64,000 nt of DNA, from assembly GCF_900103825.1 (NCBI RefSeq), contig NZ_FNIF01000002.1:248001-312000 (forward strand), given 5' to 3'. Source of the DNA: Paenibacillus sp. yr247. Its GTDB lineage: Bacteria > Bacillota > Bacilli > Paenibacillales > NBRC-103111. A program made the translations under genes and the position numbers. Under the pieces are notes generated by a model. The model ran no database searches and was not told the origin of the DNA. It was given only the letters and a program-made list of their open reading frames with translations. This document shows, piece by piece, positions 43,705 through 52,182 of the stretch (position 1 is the stretch's first letter; each line of letters begins with the position of its first letter).

Positions 43705-44228
43705 CAGTTCCCCATCTCCGCTTCGCTAAATGCTTTTATTCCACTATAAATAGCTACCATTTCCTCAAGCTTCATCCGGACAAGTCCGCTAGAAGACGGG
43801 CATACATATTCGACCACACCTTCAACTACCGGATCTGGCTGACTCCCCCAATGCATCCCCCTTCGGCCGCTATACTGTTCATAGACCCCTTTACCTACAA
43901 AACAGACAACACCAGGCCAATAGGTCTGGATCTTTTGTCTCAAAATAAGGCGACCCTCCCGGTATTCCTCAGGGGTAATTTCAGCAGCTGTCAAAGAAGG
44001 TCTTGCCACGATATTCGTAAATCCATAACCAAGCTGAAGCAGATCTCTATCTTCTTGAGGCTTATAAAGCCGAGGTGTTAACCCCGCTTGGAAAAGAATT
44101 CGATAAAAGCGGTTGCTTGGACTCGCATAATGATGACCGGTTTCTCCGGATCGAATGCTTGGGTTGTACCCCACGAAAAGTATCCTTAAATGTTCCTGCA
44201 GATGATCCGAGATTGCCTCAATGCCCAA
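43704..44228 (-). CDS. mug: Mismatch-specific uracil/thymine DNA glycosylase
   Basis: A 174-residue family-2 uracil-DNA glycosylase (Mug/TDG). The catalytic loop is ILFVGYNPSIRSGETGHHYASPSNRFY, equivalent to the GINPG motif with Asn in the active position. FTNIVARPSLTAAEIT and CPSSSGLV form the intercalation/base-contact regions. Family enzymes remove uracil, thymine or etheno-cytosine from mismatches with guanine. It starts at TTG 44228 with a near-perfect GGAGGAGGTG upstream. It is coupled to the NUDIX gene (TGATG), a pairing that fits damaged-base or damaged-nucleotide clean-up. Confidence 0.92.
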   Translation of the reverse strand: MGIEAISDHLQEHLRILFVGYNPSIRSGETGHHYASPSNRFYRILFQAGLTPRLYKPQEDRDLLQLGYGFTNIVARPSLTAAEITPEEYREGRLILRQKIQTYWPGVVCFVGKGVYEQYSGRRGMHWGSQPDPVVEGVVEYVCPSSSGLVRMKLEEMVAIYSGIKAFSEAEMGN

Positions 44229-44294
44229 CGTTTAACACCTCCTCCGGTTTTACGAAATCTTCGCCTTTTTCAATAGATTACCATTAACTTTTAA

Positions 44295-44325
44295 ATACGG
44301 AAAGCCGAGGCACAAGGCCCCGGCT
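44295..44325 (-). terminator. Terminator of the DUF1800-DUF1501 operon
   Basis: Stem AGCCGGGGC / GCCTCGGCT with a 5-nt loop (44303-44325), followed on the minus strand by TTCCGTATTT. The T-tract is moderate. Confidence 0.7.
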
Positions 44326-44330
44326 CTGGT

Positions 44331-45563
44331 CTAAATAAACTTCAAATATTCATAGGACTTACTAAGTACAGCGGCAGCATCGCCTTTTAACCATTTATCA
44401 ATAAGAGTGCTGTAAACCGAGCGGAAGTCAACCTCATACTTCAGGTCCCCGTTGTCTAAATTACTGAGGCTTGGGTACGACCCATAGAGACCGCCGTTCA
44501 CCTTCCCCCCAATCACAAACATTGGAGCTGCCGTGCCATGGTCTGTTCCGCCACTTCCGTTCTCCTTCACCCTGCGCCCAAACTCCGAAAACATCATCAC
44601 CACAACACGGTCCTGCAGCCCTTGCGCCTCTAAGTCTTTATAGAACGCTGTCAGACCCTCATCAACCTGAGTCAGCACCCGTGCATGCTGTGCCTTCTCA
44701 TCGGCATGGTCATCGAATCCGCCAATCTGAACATTAAATACTCTTGTGCCCGATTTGCCCGCCAACAGCTTGGATACTAATTGGAGATCCCTAGCAAAAT
44801 TTGTTTTCGGGTACTCCACTTTATTGGCATAAGTTGCCGCTAAGGCTTGAATCGCTTCCACACTTTTGTATGCCTCATAACCACGCCCCGAAACGACGCG
44901 CAGCTGTTCCAACTGATTCTGTGCGCCGTACATCTCTAGAAATGCTTTGGTTATCCGATTTTTGTCCATCATCGCTGTCTTCGGATCAATTAAATGATAC
45001 GCCTCCAGGGATTGGATGACAGGAAAGCTCAATTTCTCTGAAGCAAAAGCCTTGCTTCCCGATCCTCCAATCTGAACAGCTCTGAGCGGATTGCTGCTAT
45101 CACGCAAAGATGACTCTGCATAGCGTGCAAGCCAACCGCTCCGGCTTAGCTTCGCAGGCTCGGCAGTCTGCCAAATTTCCATTGAGCGGAAATGGGAGTG
45201 ATCGGGGCCTGGATACCCAACCCCTTGTACCACAGCCATTTTCCCAAGCTTATAAAGAGCAGCGAGACCAGCGAGACTAGGGTGCAATCCAACCTGATTA
45301 TCTAAGGCCAGCACATCCTTTTGTTGAAAGCTAAGTGTCGGCCGCGAATCATAATATACCCCTTGCCCGTAAGGAATGAGTGTATTGATGCCATCATTTC
45401 CACCGCTTAACTGAACAACGACAAGCACAGGCTCATCAACGTCAACAGCAAAACCGCCTGCCAAGATCGATTTGCCCGTTTCCGTGAATAAAAATCCACC
45501 TAGTCCTAAAGTCGCAAACATGGCTGTACCTTTAAGCAGAAAATCCCTTCTCGTTAATTTCAC
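44331..45563 (-). CDS. DUF1501 secreted protein (Tat-type signal)
   Basis: A 410-residue exported protein of the DUF1501 family, related in fold to alkaline phosphatase/sulfatase enzymes. The N-terminus is a Tat signal (KLTRRDFLLKGTAMFATLGLGG). Family elements are VVVQLSGGNDGINTLIPYG, GLHPSLAGLAALY, VQGVGYPGPDHSHFRSMEIWQTA and VVMMFSEFGRRVKENGSGGTDHGTAAPMFVIG. It is always found with DUF1800 proteins, as here, where it starts 14 bp after the DUF1800 stop. The GTG start has AGGAGGTG upstream. The activity has not been established. Confidence 0.92.
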   Translation of the reverse strand: MKLTRRDFLLKGTAMFATLGLGGFLFTETGKSILAGGFAVDVDEPVLVVVQLSGGNDGINTLIPYGQGVYYDSRPTLSFQQKDVLALDNQVGLHPSLAGLAALYKLGKMAVVQGVGYPGPDHSHFRSMEIWQTAEPAKLSRSGWLARYAESSLRDSSNPLRAVQIGGSGSKAFASEKLSFPVIQSLEAYHLIDPKTAMMDKNRITKAFLEMYGAQNQLEQLRVVSGRGYEAYKSVEAIQALAATYANKVEYPKTNFARDLQLVSKLLAGKSGTRVFNVQIGGFDDHADEKAQHARVLTQVDEGLTAFYKDLEAQGLQDRVVVMMFSEFGRRVKENGSGGTDHGTAAPMFVIGGKVNGGLYGSYPSLSNLDNGDLKYEVDFRSVYSTLIDKWLKGDAAAVLSKSYEYLKFI

Positions 45564-45577
45564 TTCTTCACCTCCTG

Positions 45578-46897
45578 CTATTTCATTTGAGCTTCTGGGC
45601 TAATCAGGACTAATTGAAATAAGCCTCTTAAACCCGCACTTTTTTGTTTCGTATGTACTATGGTATCTTCGACGTAGGCGCTTAAACCCTGCAAGGTTTT
45701 ATCTGACAGATCAGAGATCCCTAGCCGCTGACTCCACAGCTTTACCCATTCTTCTGATCGGTCAGTTTGTTCAGGCGTATAATCCGGCGATGTAAACAAC
45801 TTGCCGTTAATTTGCTTGGCAATAGTCTCTGCGAACTGGTACCTCGATAATAAGGAGTTCGTATTCAGCCATGAAGCGCCTCCTCTCCAACCTGCAACGT
45901 CTGGCGGGGAATATAGCTCCTGTCCCATCCTCCTCATCGCTTGTGCATGCCCTTTTGAAACGGTTAGCTTACTGGATTTAAGAATTCCCGCTACATATTC
46001 TGCTGGTGATTTGATTAAAGACAACCGCAATTTCTCATCGTAAAAATCGTCCGAAAGGAACAGCTCTTGAAGCACTTCTCCGATCGTTGCCTTCTCTACA
46101 ATATGTTCAGCCACTTTTTGAATCCAGCTTTCGGCGGGAGTGTCCGTCGCAAAATATTTGAGAAGCTTCGTGGCTAGAAAGGTCGACAGCGACTTTTGGT
46201 GAAAAATAATATCAACCGCGTCGTCAGAATCCAAGTTTCCTTTTTCACCAAGCAGTATTTTACTGTCATTGTCGTGTTGTTTGGAATTATAGCCTACTTT
46301 ATTTTCCTTCTTATCATAGGTCCAGCCCGTGAAAGCCCGCGCCGCTTCCTTCACGTCCGTTTCTGTATACTGACCGATACCGAGCGTGAATAGTTCCATA
46401 ACCTCACGGGCATAATTCTCATTCGGTTTACTTTTTTTATTCCGATTCACATCCAACCAAATCATCATGGCAGGATCCTTACCAATGGCGAGCACGAGTT
46501 CTTTGAAATTTCCTAATGCATAGTTGCGAAGCAGTGTATTTTGCTGAACCATTAACGTTACATCGTTAACCTTGTAATTCGCCGTTGCAAAATGTCCGTG
46601 CCAAAACAACGTCATTTTTTCAATAAGCGGTGCATCGGAATAAACCATCCGGTATAACCAATACATTTGCTGATCGGCTAATTGTAAAGGATCTAATGAT
46701 TTCTTACCGTCAGCCGTCATTTGATCAAATGGGTTTAGTGCTGAAATATTATGTATGAGACCTTCACCGGTAATAAGACGTCGCACAGTCTCTTCACGAC
46801 CAAGTGAAACACAAGCAGAAACTTCTTCTTCTGTAGAACCAAATCCGGCACGTTGCAATAAATGAATGGCTTCCTTGTTAGTCCATGGCGCTCCCAT
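45578..46897 (-). CDS. DUF1800 protein
   Basis: A 439-residue all-helical protein of the DUF1800 family. Recognisable parts: HLLQRAGFGSTEEEV at the start, KMTLFWHGHFAT, QNTLLRNYALGNFKELVLAIGKDPAMMIWLDVNRNKKSKPNENYAREVMELFTLGIGQYTETDVKEAARAFTGW, and GWRGGASWLNTNSLLSRY. There is no signal peptide, unlike its Tat-exported DUF1501 partner, so it may be co-exported by it or act inside. ATG 46897 follows GGGGGGAG. The function of the pair is unknown in all bacteria I know of. Confidence 0.93.
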   Translation of the reverse strand: MGAPWTNKEAIHLLQRAGFGSTEEEVSACVSLGREETVRRLITGEGLIHNISALNPFDQMTADGKKSLDPLQLADQQMYWLYRMVYSDAPLIEKMTLFWHGHFATANYKVNDVTLMVQQNTLLRNYALGNFKELVLAIGKDPAMMIWLDVNRNKKSKPNENYAREVMELFTLGIGQYTETDVKEAARAFTGWTYDKKENKVGYNSKQHDNDSKILLGEKGNLDSDDAVDIIFHQKSLSTFLATKLLKYFATDTPAESWIQKVAEHIVEKATIGEVLQELFLSDDFYDEKLRLSLIKSPAEYVAGILKSSKLTVSKGHAQAMRRMGQELYSPPDVAGWRGGASWLNTNSLLSRYQFAETIAKQINGKLFTSPDYTPEQTDRSEEWVKLWSQRLGISDLSDKTLQGLSAYVEDTIVHTKQKSAGLRGLFQLVLISPEAQMK

Positions 46898-46961
46898 GAT
46901 CTCCCCCCTCGCCCTAATTCCCAAACTCTACCACATAAATGTGTCAAAAGTGTGTAGAAAT

Positions 46962-46993
46962 AAAAAAACAAACCAGAAGTTCTGGTTTGTTTT
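46962..46993. terminator. Terminator after the FMN reductase gene
   Basis: Stem AACAAACCAG / CTGGTTTGTT with a 5-nt loop, followed by seven T on the minus strand. Confidence 0.9.
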
Positions 46994-47027
46994 AAATGCC
47001 ATATGCTTACGAATCTAGAGCAGTCGC

Positions 47028-47579
47028 CTAATCTTTCAGCGCTAATCGTTCAGCTAATTCGAGGAATGAACCCACTACACGACGAACACGTTTATTGACG
47101 TCAGGATGAATTTCACTATGTGCTACACCAATCTGGAAGCTCTTCCGCTGGTCGCCTCCTATGGAGAGCCATTCTGGGCAGTTTATGCCGTGGAGATTGC
47201 GTACAATAGTTTGCAATTGCGTTAAGGAGCTTACGGCAACTGCCCCCCCTGCTGAGCTGACGGATAAGACGGCTTTGTTATTAAAATGTTCTTGTGCAAG
47301 ATGATCAAGCGCATTTTTCAAAACCCCGGAGATTCCACTATGATATTCCGGTGTTGTAAGCACGATCCCCTCTGCCTCATTCATCGCTCGTTTAAATCTC
47401 TCCAGGTCTTCATGACCACCATGAGCATCATCAGGGGAATAGAAGGGGATTGGCGATTGGTAAAGATCAATGAGTGTGGCCTGTTGGCCATCCAACTCCA
47501 TCAGATGCTGGATATATTCAGCAAGTCTTGTGCTCGTGGCAGCTTTGTGATTACTTCCTGCAATAATGGTAATTTTCAT
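47028..47579 (-). CDS. NADPH-dependent FMN reductase family protein
   Basis: A 183-residue flavodoxin-like oxidoreductase (azobenzene/chromate reductase group). FMN-phosphate loop GSNHKAATSTRLAEYI near the start, FMN-ring segment TPEYHSGISGVLKNALDHL, and VSSAGGAVAVSSLTQLQTIVRNL. It is cytoplasmic and would reduce quinones, azo dyes or metals using NADPH; the physiological substrate is unknown. Monocistronic, transcribed toward the DUF1800 operon but separated by a terminator. Confidence 0.92.
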   Translation of the reverse strand: MKITIIAGSNHKAATSTRLAEYIQHLMELDGQQATLIDLYQSPIPFYSPDDAHGGHEDLERFKRAMNEAEGIVLTTPEYHSGISGVLKNALDHLAQEHFNNKAVLSVSSAGGAVAVSSLTQLQTIVRNLHGINCPEWLSIGGDQRKSFQIGVAHSEIHPDVNKRVRRVVGSFLELAERLALKD

Positions 47580-47686
47580 ACGAATCTTCCTTCCATGTCT
47601 TTAAATGAATGATGCTCTCATTATACCTTGCTTCCAATTGTGATAACAACATTAATTAGAACAATTATTAAAATGGTTTCAATATC

Positions 47687-47735
47687 AATATAAAAAGCTG
47701 CTTTCTCCATAGATGACTATGGGAGAAGCAGCTTT
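47687..47735 (-). terminator. Intrinsic terminator of glnA
   Basis: A long stem (AAAGCTGCTTCTCCCATA / TATGGAGAAAGCAGCTTT) with a small loop, then TTTATATTG on the minus strand. Confidence 0.9.
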
Positions 47736-47765
47736 GAAAGTTATTGATGTATAAGTGCTAAAGAA

Positions 47766-49190
47766 TTAGCAATCAAAGTAAAGGTTATACTCGTGTGGGT
47801 GAATACGGATTGCAACAGCTTTCGCTTCGCCACGTTTCATATCGATGTAGTTATCGATGAAATCTTGTGTGAATACGCCGCCTTCGAGCAAGAAGTCGGA
47901 ATCAGCTGCAAGAGCATCTAAAGCTTCATCTAATGTACCAGGAACGCTGCGGATTTCAGCTTTCTCTGCATCGGACATTTCATAGATGTTAGTATCAAAA
48001 GGACCGTATCCAAGCGCACGCGGATCGATTTTCTTTTTGATACCGTCGAGACCTGCCATCAGCATTGCTGCGAAAGCAAGGTATGGGTTAGCTGTACTAT
48101 CCGGTGTACGGAACTCAATACGACAACCTTTTGGTGTCACAGCTGCAATTGGAATACGAACTGCTGCAGAACGGTTACCTTTGGAGAATACAAGGTTAAC
48201 CGGTGCTTCGTATCCAGGAACCAGACGTTTGAAGGAGTTTGTACTTGGGTTCGTGATTGCAATCAACGCAGGAGCGTGATACAGGATACCACCGATATAG
48301 TTGATAGCTAATTCACTCAGGTTTGCATAAGCACCTTTTTCATAGAACAAAGGCTCGCCCTCGTTGAAAATGGACATGTGCACGTGCATACCGCTACCAT
48401 TGTCACCAAACAGTGGTTTTGGCATAAATGTTGCTACTTTACCATATTCTCTAGCCGTGTTAGCAACGATGTACTTGTATTTGAGCAGGTTATCTGCTGT
48501 TTTAGTCAATGTGTCAAAACGGAAGTTGATTTCAGCTTGACCAGCTGTAGCCACTTCGTGATGGTGACGTTCGATACGAAGACCTGCATCAGCAAGCTTG
48601 TTACACATTTCGGAACGAATGTCTTGTTGGGAATCCATTGGAGCTACTGGAACGTATCCGCCTTTAACTGGAACTTTATAACCAAGGTTTCCGCCTTCTT
48701 CTTTGCGGCCTGTGTTCCAGCCTGCTTCTTCGGAGTCAACTTCGAAATAAGATTTGTTCATTCCGTTTTCGAAACGAACATCATCAAAGATGAAGAATTC
48801 GGATTCAGGAGCGAAGAATGCTTTTGTGCCAACGCCTGTCGTTTGCAAATATTCTTCTGCTTTTTGAGCAATGCTGCGCGGATCGCGATCATAACGCTCG
48901 CCTTCAGGTGTATGGATGTTACTCATAATGACCAATGTTGGGTGAGCTGTGAAAGGATCAACATAAGCAGTCTCTGTATCTGGCACCATGACCATGTCAG
49001 ATTGTTCAATACCACGGAATCCTGGGATGGATGAACCGTCAAAAGCTACTCCGTTTACGAATGTTTCTTCATCTACTTCAGTAGCAGGCAAAGAAATATG
49101 CTGTGCTTTACCGGACAGACCTACGAATCGAAAATCTACCCACTCAATGTTTTTTTCCTTGATAAGGTTCAACACGTTTTGAACTGACAT
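47766..49190 (-). CDS. glnA: Type I glutamine synthetase, beta-like length
   Basis: A 474-residue ATP-dependent enzyme making glutamine from glutamate and ammonia. Signatures: FDGSSIPGF, KAFFAPESEFFIFD, HHHEVATAGQAEINFRFDTL, KPLFGDNGSGMHVHMS, NPSTNSFKRLVPGYEAP and RIEFRTPDSTANPYLAFAAMLMAGLDGI. At 474 residues with the C-terminal SVPGTLDEALDALAADSDFL insert it is nearer the longer GSI-beta form than the 444-residue GSI-alpha of Bacillus. The region of the adenylylation Tyr reads NIYEM rather than NLYDL, so adenylylation is uncertain. No glnR is adjacent. Upstream are a sigma-A promoter and a perfect GlnR/TnrA box. Confidence 0.96.
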   Translation of the reverse strand: MSVQNVLNLIKEKNIEWVDFRFVGLSGKAQHISLPATEVDEETFVNGVAFDGSSIPGFRGIEQSDMVMVPDTETAYVDPFTAHPTLVIMSNIHTPEGERYDRDPRSIAQKAEEYLQTTGVGTKAFFAPESEFFIFDDVRFENGMNKSYFEVDSEEAGWNTGRKEEGGNLGYKVPVKGGYVPVAPMDSQQDIRSEMCNKLADAGLRIERHHHEVATAGQAEINFRFDTLTKTADNLLKYKYIVANTAREYGKVATFMPKPLFGDNGSGMHVHMSIFNEGEPLFYEKGAYANLSELAINYIGGILYHAPALIAITNPSTNSFKRLVPGYEAPVNLVFSKGNRSAAVRIPIAAVTPKGCRIEFRTPDSTANPYLAFAAMLMAGLDGIKKKIDPRALGYGPFDTNIYEMSDAEKAEIRSVPGTLDEALDALAADSDFLLEGGVFTQDFIDNYIDMKRGEAKAVAIRIHPHEYNLYFDC

Positions 49191-49251
49191 TTAAAAACCC
49201 TCCCATTTCCGTACATTCAACGTACTTTACATGATTATTGTTCATCTTTTT

Positions 49252-49268
49252 TGTTGTTATCTTGCACA
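49252..49268. promoter_or_regulatory. Weaker GlnR-like site near the glnA start of transcription
   Basis: TGTTGTTATCTTGCACA matches 6 of the 8 fixed positions of TGTnA-N7-TnACA. It lies just downstream of the -10, a place where binding would repress. Low confidence on its own; noted because a perfect site lies upstream. Confidence 0.4.
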
Positions 49269-49269
49269 T

Positions 49270-49299
49270 ATTATATAGCTTTTGATCTAACACAGTCAA
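49270..49299 (-). promoter_or_regulatory. Sigma-A promoter of glnA
   Basis: TTGACT (49299-49294), 18-bp spacer, TATAAT (49275-49270) on the minus strand, about 80 bp upstream of the glnA ATG. Confidence 0.8.
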
Positions 49300-49327
49300 T
49301 ACTTATGTCAGGTATTTTTTATTAATG

Positions 49328-49344
49328 TGTAAGCTATGCTCACA
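49328..49344. promoter_or_regulatory. GlnR/TnrA box upstream of glnA
   Basis: TGTAAGCTATGCTCACA fits TGTnA-N7-TnACA at all eight fixed positions. It lies about 30 bp upstream of the -35 element, so a role as activator site is possible, with the weaker downstream site for repression. Confidence 0.82.
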
Positions 49345-49370
49345 CTAATTCGCACATATTCCTTATATCC

Positions 49371-49414
49371 AAAAATAGGAAACTGGCTTCTTCATGTGAA
49401 GAAAACCAGTTTCC
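49371..49414 (-). terminator. Intrinsic terminator of the DAHP synthase gene
   Basis: A 16-bp stem with one G-T/mismatch (GGAAACTGG...CTTC / GAAG...CCAGTTTCC) and loop ATGT, followed by TATTTTTG on the minus strand. Confidence 0.9.
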
Positions 49415-49429
49415 TTAGAACACGAGCAG

Positions 49430-50473
49430 TTACGCCAAAATTACTTCTTTCTGTGTATCGAACTTTTTACCAAGCAGCGGTGCCAGCTTTTCCAGATCAA
49501 CAAGCAAGTTAGCAAATTGGTCAGGGAACAGGGACTGAACGCCGTCGCCAGTCATTGAGTTGTCCGGATCTGTATGCATCTCGATGATCAAACCGTCTGC
49601 CCCTGCGGCAACAGATGCCTTTGTCATGGGAACAACGAGCTCTCTGCGGCCAGTACCGTGACTTGGATCTGATATCACCGGAAGATGGCTCAACTGTTTA
49701 AGAACCGGAATGGCCGATAAATCCAGCGTGTTCCGTGTGTACGTTTCGAATGTTCGGATCCCGCGTTCACAAAGCATAACATTCGGGTTACCGCCAGCAA
49801 GAATATATTCAGCGGCATTCAAGAATTCATCGTAGGTGGAGCTGAATCCACGTTTGAGCAGTACCGGCGTTTGAATCGTCCCCAACTTGCGAAGCAAGTC
49901 AAAGTTTTGCATATTGCGTGTACCAACTTGCAGAATATCCGCGTATTGTGCACAGACATCCACATACTCAGGAGTCATGACTTCTGTAATGGTAAGAAGT
50001 CCATGCTTCTTACCCGCTTCTGCCATCATGATCAAGCCTTCAACGCCGACGCCTTGGAAGCTATAAGGACCCGTTCTTGGTTTGAATGCGCCACCGCGCA
50101 GAACTTGACCTCCCGCGGCTTTAACTAACCGTGCGATTTCATCAATTTGTTCCGGTGTTTCCACGGCACAAGGGCCGCCCATCACGACAAGCTGCTCGCC
50201 ACCAATTTCAACACCCTTAATCTTGATAACCGTGTCTGCCGGATGAAAGTCACGACTTGCTAATTTGTAGGATTTCGAAATTTTTACGACTTGCTCAACG
50301 CCGGACATTTGACGCAGCTGCTCAGCTAATTTAGGATCAGCCTTACCGATTATTCCGATTACGGTGCGATCTTCACCTTTGGAGACGTGAGCTTGAACAC
50401 CATGCTTTTCTATTACTTGTACAATTTCCTGAATACGCTCATCAGACGTTCTGTTGGATGTAATGGCGATCAT
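49430..50473 (-). CDS. aroF: 3-Deoxy-7-phosphoheptulonate synthase, type I-beta with N-terminal regulatory domain
   Basis: A 347-residue enzyme that condenses phosphoenolpyruvate and erythrose-4-phosphate, the first step of aromatic amino acid synthesis. Residues 1-70 form a ferredoxin-like (ACT-like) regulatory domain (RIQEIVQVIEKHGVQAHVSKGEDRTVIGIIG), as in Thermotoga DAHP synthase. The barrel contains VMGGPCAVE, LRGGAFKPRTGPYSFQG, ILQVGTRNMQNFDLL, PVLLKRG, LCERGIRTFE and PVISDPSHGTGRRELV. ATG 50473 has AAGGAG upstream. No chorismate mutase domain is fused. Monocistronic by its terminator. Confidence 0.95.
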   Translation of the reverse strand: MIAITSNRTSDERIQEIVQVIEKHGVQAHVSKGEDRTVIGIIGKADPKLAEQLRQMSGVEQVVKISKSYKLASRDFHPADTVIKIKGVEIGGEQLVVMGGPCAVETPEQIDEIARLVKAAGGQVLRGGAFKPRTGPYSFQGVGVEGLIMMAEAGKKHGLLTITEVMTPEYVDVCAQYADILQVGTRNMQNFDLLRKLGTIQTPVLLKRGFSSTYDEFLNAAEYILAGGNPNVMLCERGIRTFETYTRNTLDLSAIPVLKQLSHLPVISDPSHGTGRRELVVPMTKASVAAGADGLIIEMHTDPDNSMTGDGVQSLFPDQFANLLVDLEKLAPLLGKKFDTQKEVILA

Positions 50474-50564
50474 GTTATCCACGCTCCTTATTATATGGGT
50501 TGTTTCACTTGTATACTTCAACGCTTGTTCGCTTCTACGCTTTTAACTGCTAAAGTAAATATAC

Positions 50565-50592
50565 AACGCTTGACGAAGATTCGTCAAGCGTT
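50565..50592. terminator. Perfect hairpin between DUF2062 and DAHP synthase genes
   Basis: AACGCTTGACGA and its exact complement flank a 4-nt loop. There is no T-tract, so it may be a factor-dependent terminator or stabilising hairpin at the end of the htrA-ispH-DUF2062 unit. Confidence 0.55.
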
Positions 50593-50603
50593 AATTTATT
50601 TAC

Positions 50604-51116
50604 CTATTCATTTGTATTTGAAGGGGCGAGTTGATCTTTACGGATTCTGCGCTTTTCTTTGCGACGATTCGTATGGTATTTAAGTAAGAGCATGACCGGG
50701 AAATAAGCTATGATCCCGAGTATCGTTCCAACCACCATACCGCCCACAATCAAATCCAGACCGCCTCTAATAATATTAGAAAGCATGTGAGGTAAATGAT
50801 GGATCAGGTAAATCTTGAAGTGCTTCGGTACCAACCAATCTCCCACTTGCTTATTGAGTATCGAGAACGGGATATAAATCACTTTCCCAAATACAAAACC
50901 AATTAATGCTCCAGGTAAATTAGCTCTTAATAAATAAACCAACGGAAAAATAAGAACGAATGCAAAACCGGCTGTAGGTAAAGTAAACATCTCTACAAAC
51001 AATCCAATTGAAAAACCGCGTGCAACCTTGGAAGGACCGCCTTTGGCACGTAAGAGAAGTAAATATTTATATCTAAACCAGCGTTTACTGCTTTTCCAAT
51101 CGTAGCGATTCTTCAT
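50604..51116 (-). CDS. DUF2062 membrane protein
   Basis: A 170-residue protein with three or four membrane helices. The block GGPSKVARGFSIGLFVEMFTLPTAGFAFVLIFPLVYLLRANLPGALIGF is typical of DUF2062. It has a basic start (KNRYDWKSSKRWFRYKYLLLL) and tail (NRRKEKRRIRKDQ). ATG 51116 follows AGAAGGTG. It comes 63 bp after ispH in the same direction and is probably the last gene of that unit. Function unknown. Confidence 0.85.
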   Translation of the reverse strand: MKNRYDWKSSKRWFRYKYLLLLRAKGGPSKVARGFSIGLFVEMFTLPTAGFAFVLIFPLVYLLRANLPGALIGFVFGKVIYIPFSILNKQVGDWLVPKHFKIYLIHHLPHMLSNIIRGGLDLIVGGMVVGTILGIIAYFPVMLLLKYHTNRRKEKRRIRKDQLAPSNTNE

Positions 51117-51179
51117 TATTTTCACCTTCTGAGTGCTTTGCATGCTGGTCTCAATCCCGCCCTAGTTGAATAATTAGAA

Positions 51180-52136
51180 TCACTCACTACTAGCCGCTTT
51201 CGATTTGACAGCAGGAATGAGCTTCTTCATATTAATAGTACGCGTAATTTCCCAGCTGGTTTCATCTTTTGTATCGTAGCCTTCCAAATAGGTAATAACT
51301 TCTTTGGTTATAGGCGTCGGCGTTGAAGCCCCTGATGTAACACCAACCTTGCGCACATTGGTTAACCAGTGGCGGTTCAACTCAGTAATATCAGATATTC
51401 TATACGCTCGTACACCTGCAATTTCCTCTGAAACTTGCGCTAAGCGATTCGAATTATTACTTTTCGGATCACCGACTACGATAACCAGATCGACTTCCTT
51501 CGCTTGTTCGGCTACCGCTTCTTGTCGAACTTGCGTGGCTAGACAGATTTCATTGTGAATCTCAGCCTTCGGGAAAAGCTCCAGTAAACGATTCATAATA
51601 TGCCTAATGTCCCATTGACTCATTGTTGTTTGATTCGTAATAATAATCCGCCCAGCTTTTATGTTCAGCTGATCGGCCTCTTCGAGCCTTTCAATGAGGT
51701 GCACATGTTCAGGAGCTACACCTACTGCGCCTTCCGGCTCCGGATGACCTTTCTTTCCGATATAGATCACTTCATAGCCGTCGGTTACTTTTTCACGAAT
51801 TAAATCGTGCGTCTTTGTCACATCTGGGCAGGTTGCGTCGACGACAGTCAAGCCTTTGTCTCTTGCTCGGCGCCTTACCTCCGGTGATACCCCATGTGCG
51901 GTGAAAATGACCGTTCCTTTCTCGATTTGCTCTAGAATGTCAAGGCGGTTTTCACCATCGAGTGTGATGACACCTTCTTCTTTGAAAAAGTCCGTGACGT
52001 GCGCATTGTGAACAATCATGCCTAATATATAAATAGGTCTAGGAAGATTTAAGTTTTTAGCAGTTTGCATAGCAAGTGCCATGGCATCTACAACACCATA
52101 ACAATAGCCTCTTGGTGATATTCGGACTACTTCCAT
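51180..52136 (-). CDS. ispH: 4-Hydroxy-3-methylbut-2-enyl diphosphate reductase
   Basis: A 318-residue Fe-S enzyme, the last step of the MEP isoprenoid pathway. The three cluster Cys are visible: CYGV near residue 14, [12 protein letters not shown] around residue 100 and [10 protein letters not shown] around residue 195; TMSQWDIR and [14 protein letters not shown] complete the active site. ATG 52136 is preferred over GTG 52145, with GGAAGGTGG just upstream. It lies 46 bp after a histidine kinase gene, an arrangement without obvious logic but possibly one transcript with htrA and the two-component pair. Confidence 0.96.
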   Translation of the reverse strand: MEVVRISPRGYCYGVVDAMALAMQTAKNLNLPRPIYILGMIVHNAHVTDFFKEEGVITLDGENRLDILEQIEKGTVIFTAHGVSPEVRRRARDKGLTVVDATCPDVTKTHDLIREKVTDGYEVIYIGKKGHPEPEGAVGVAPEHVHLIERLEEADQLNIKAGRIIITNQTTMSQWDIRHIMNRLLELFPKAEIHNEICLATQVRQEAVAEQAKEVDLVIVVGDPKSNNSNRLAQVSEEIAGVRAYRISDITELNRHWLTNVRKVGVTSGASTPTPITKEVITYLEGYDTKDETSWEITRTINMKKLIPAVKSKAASSE

Positions 52137-52182
52137 TTCTTCCACCTTCCTACGTAATCAAATTTACTTTCATTATAGCTGA

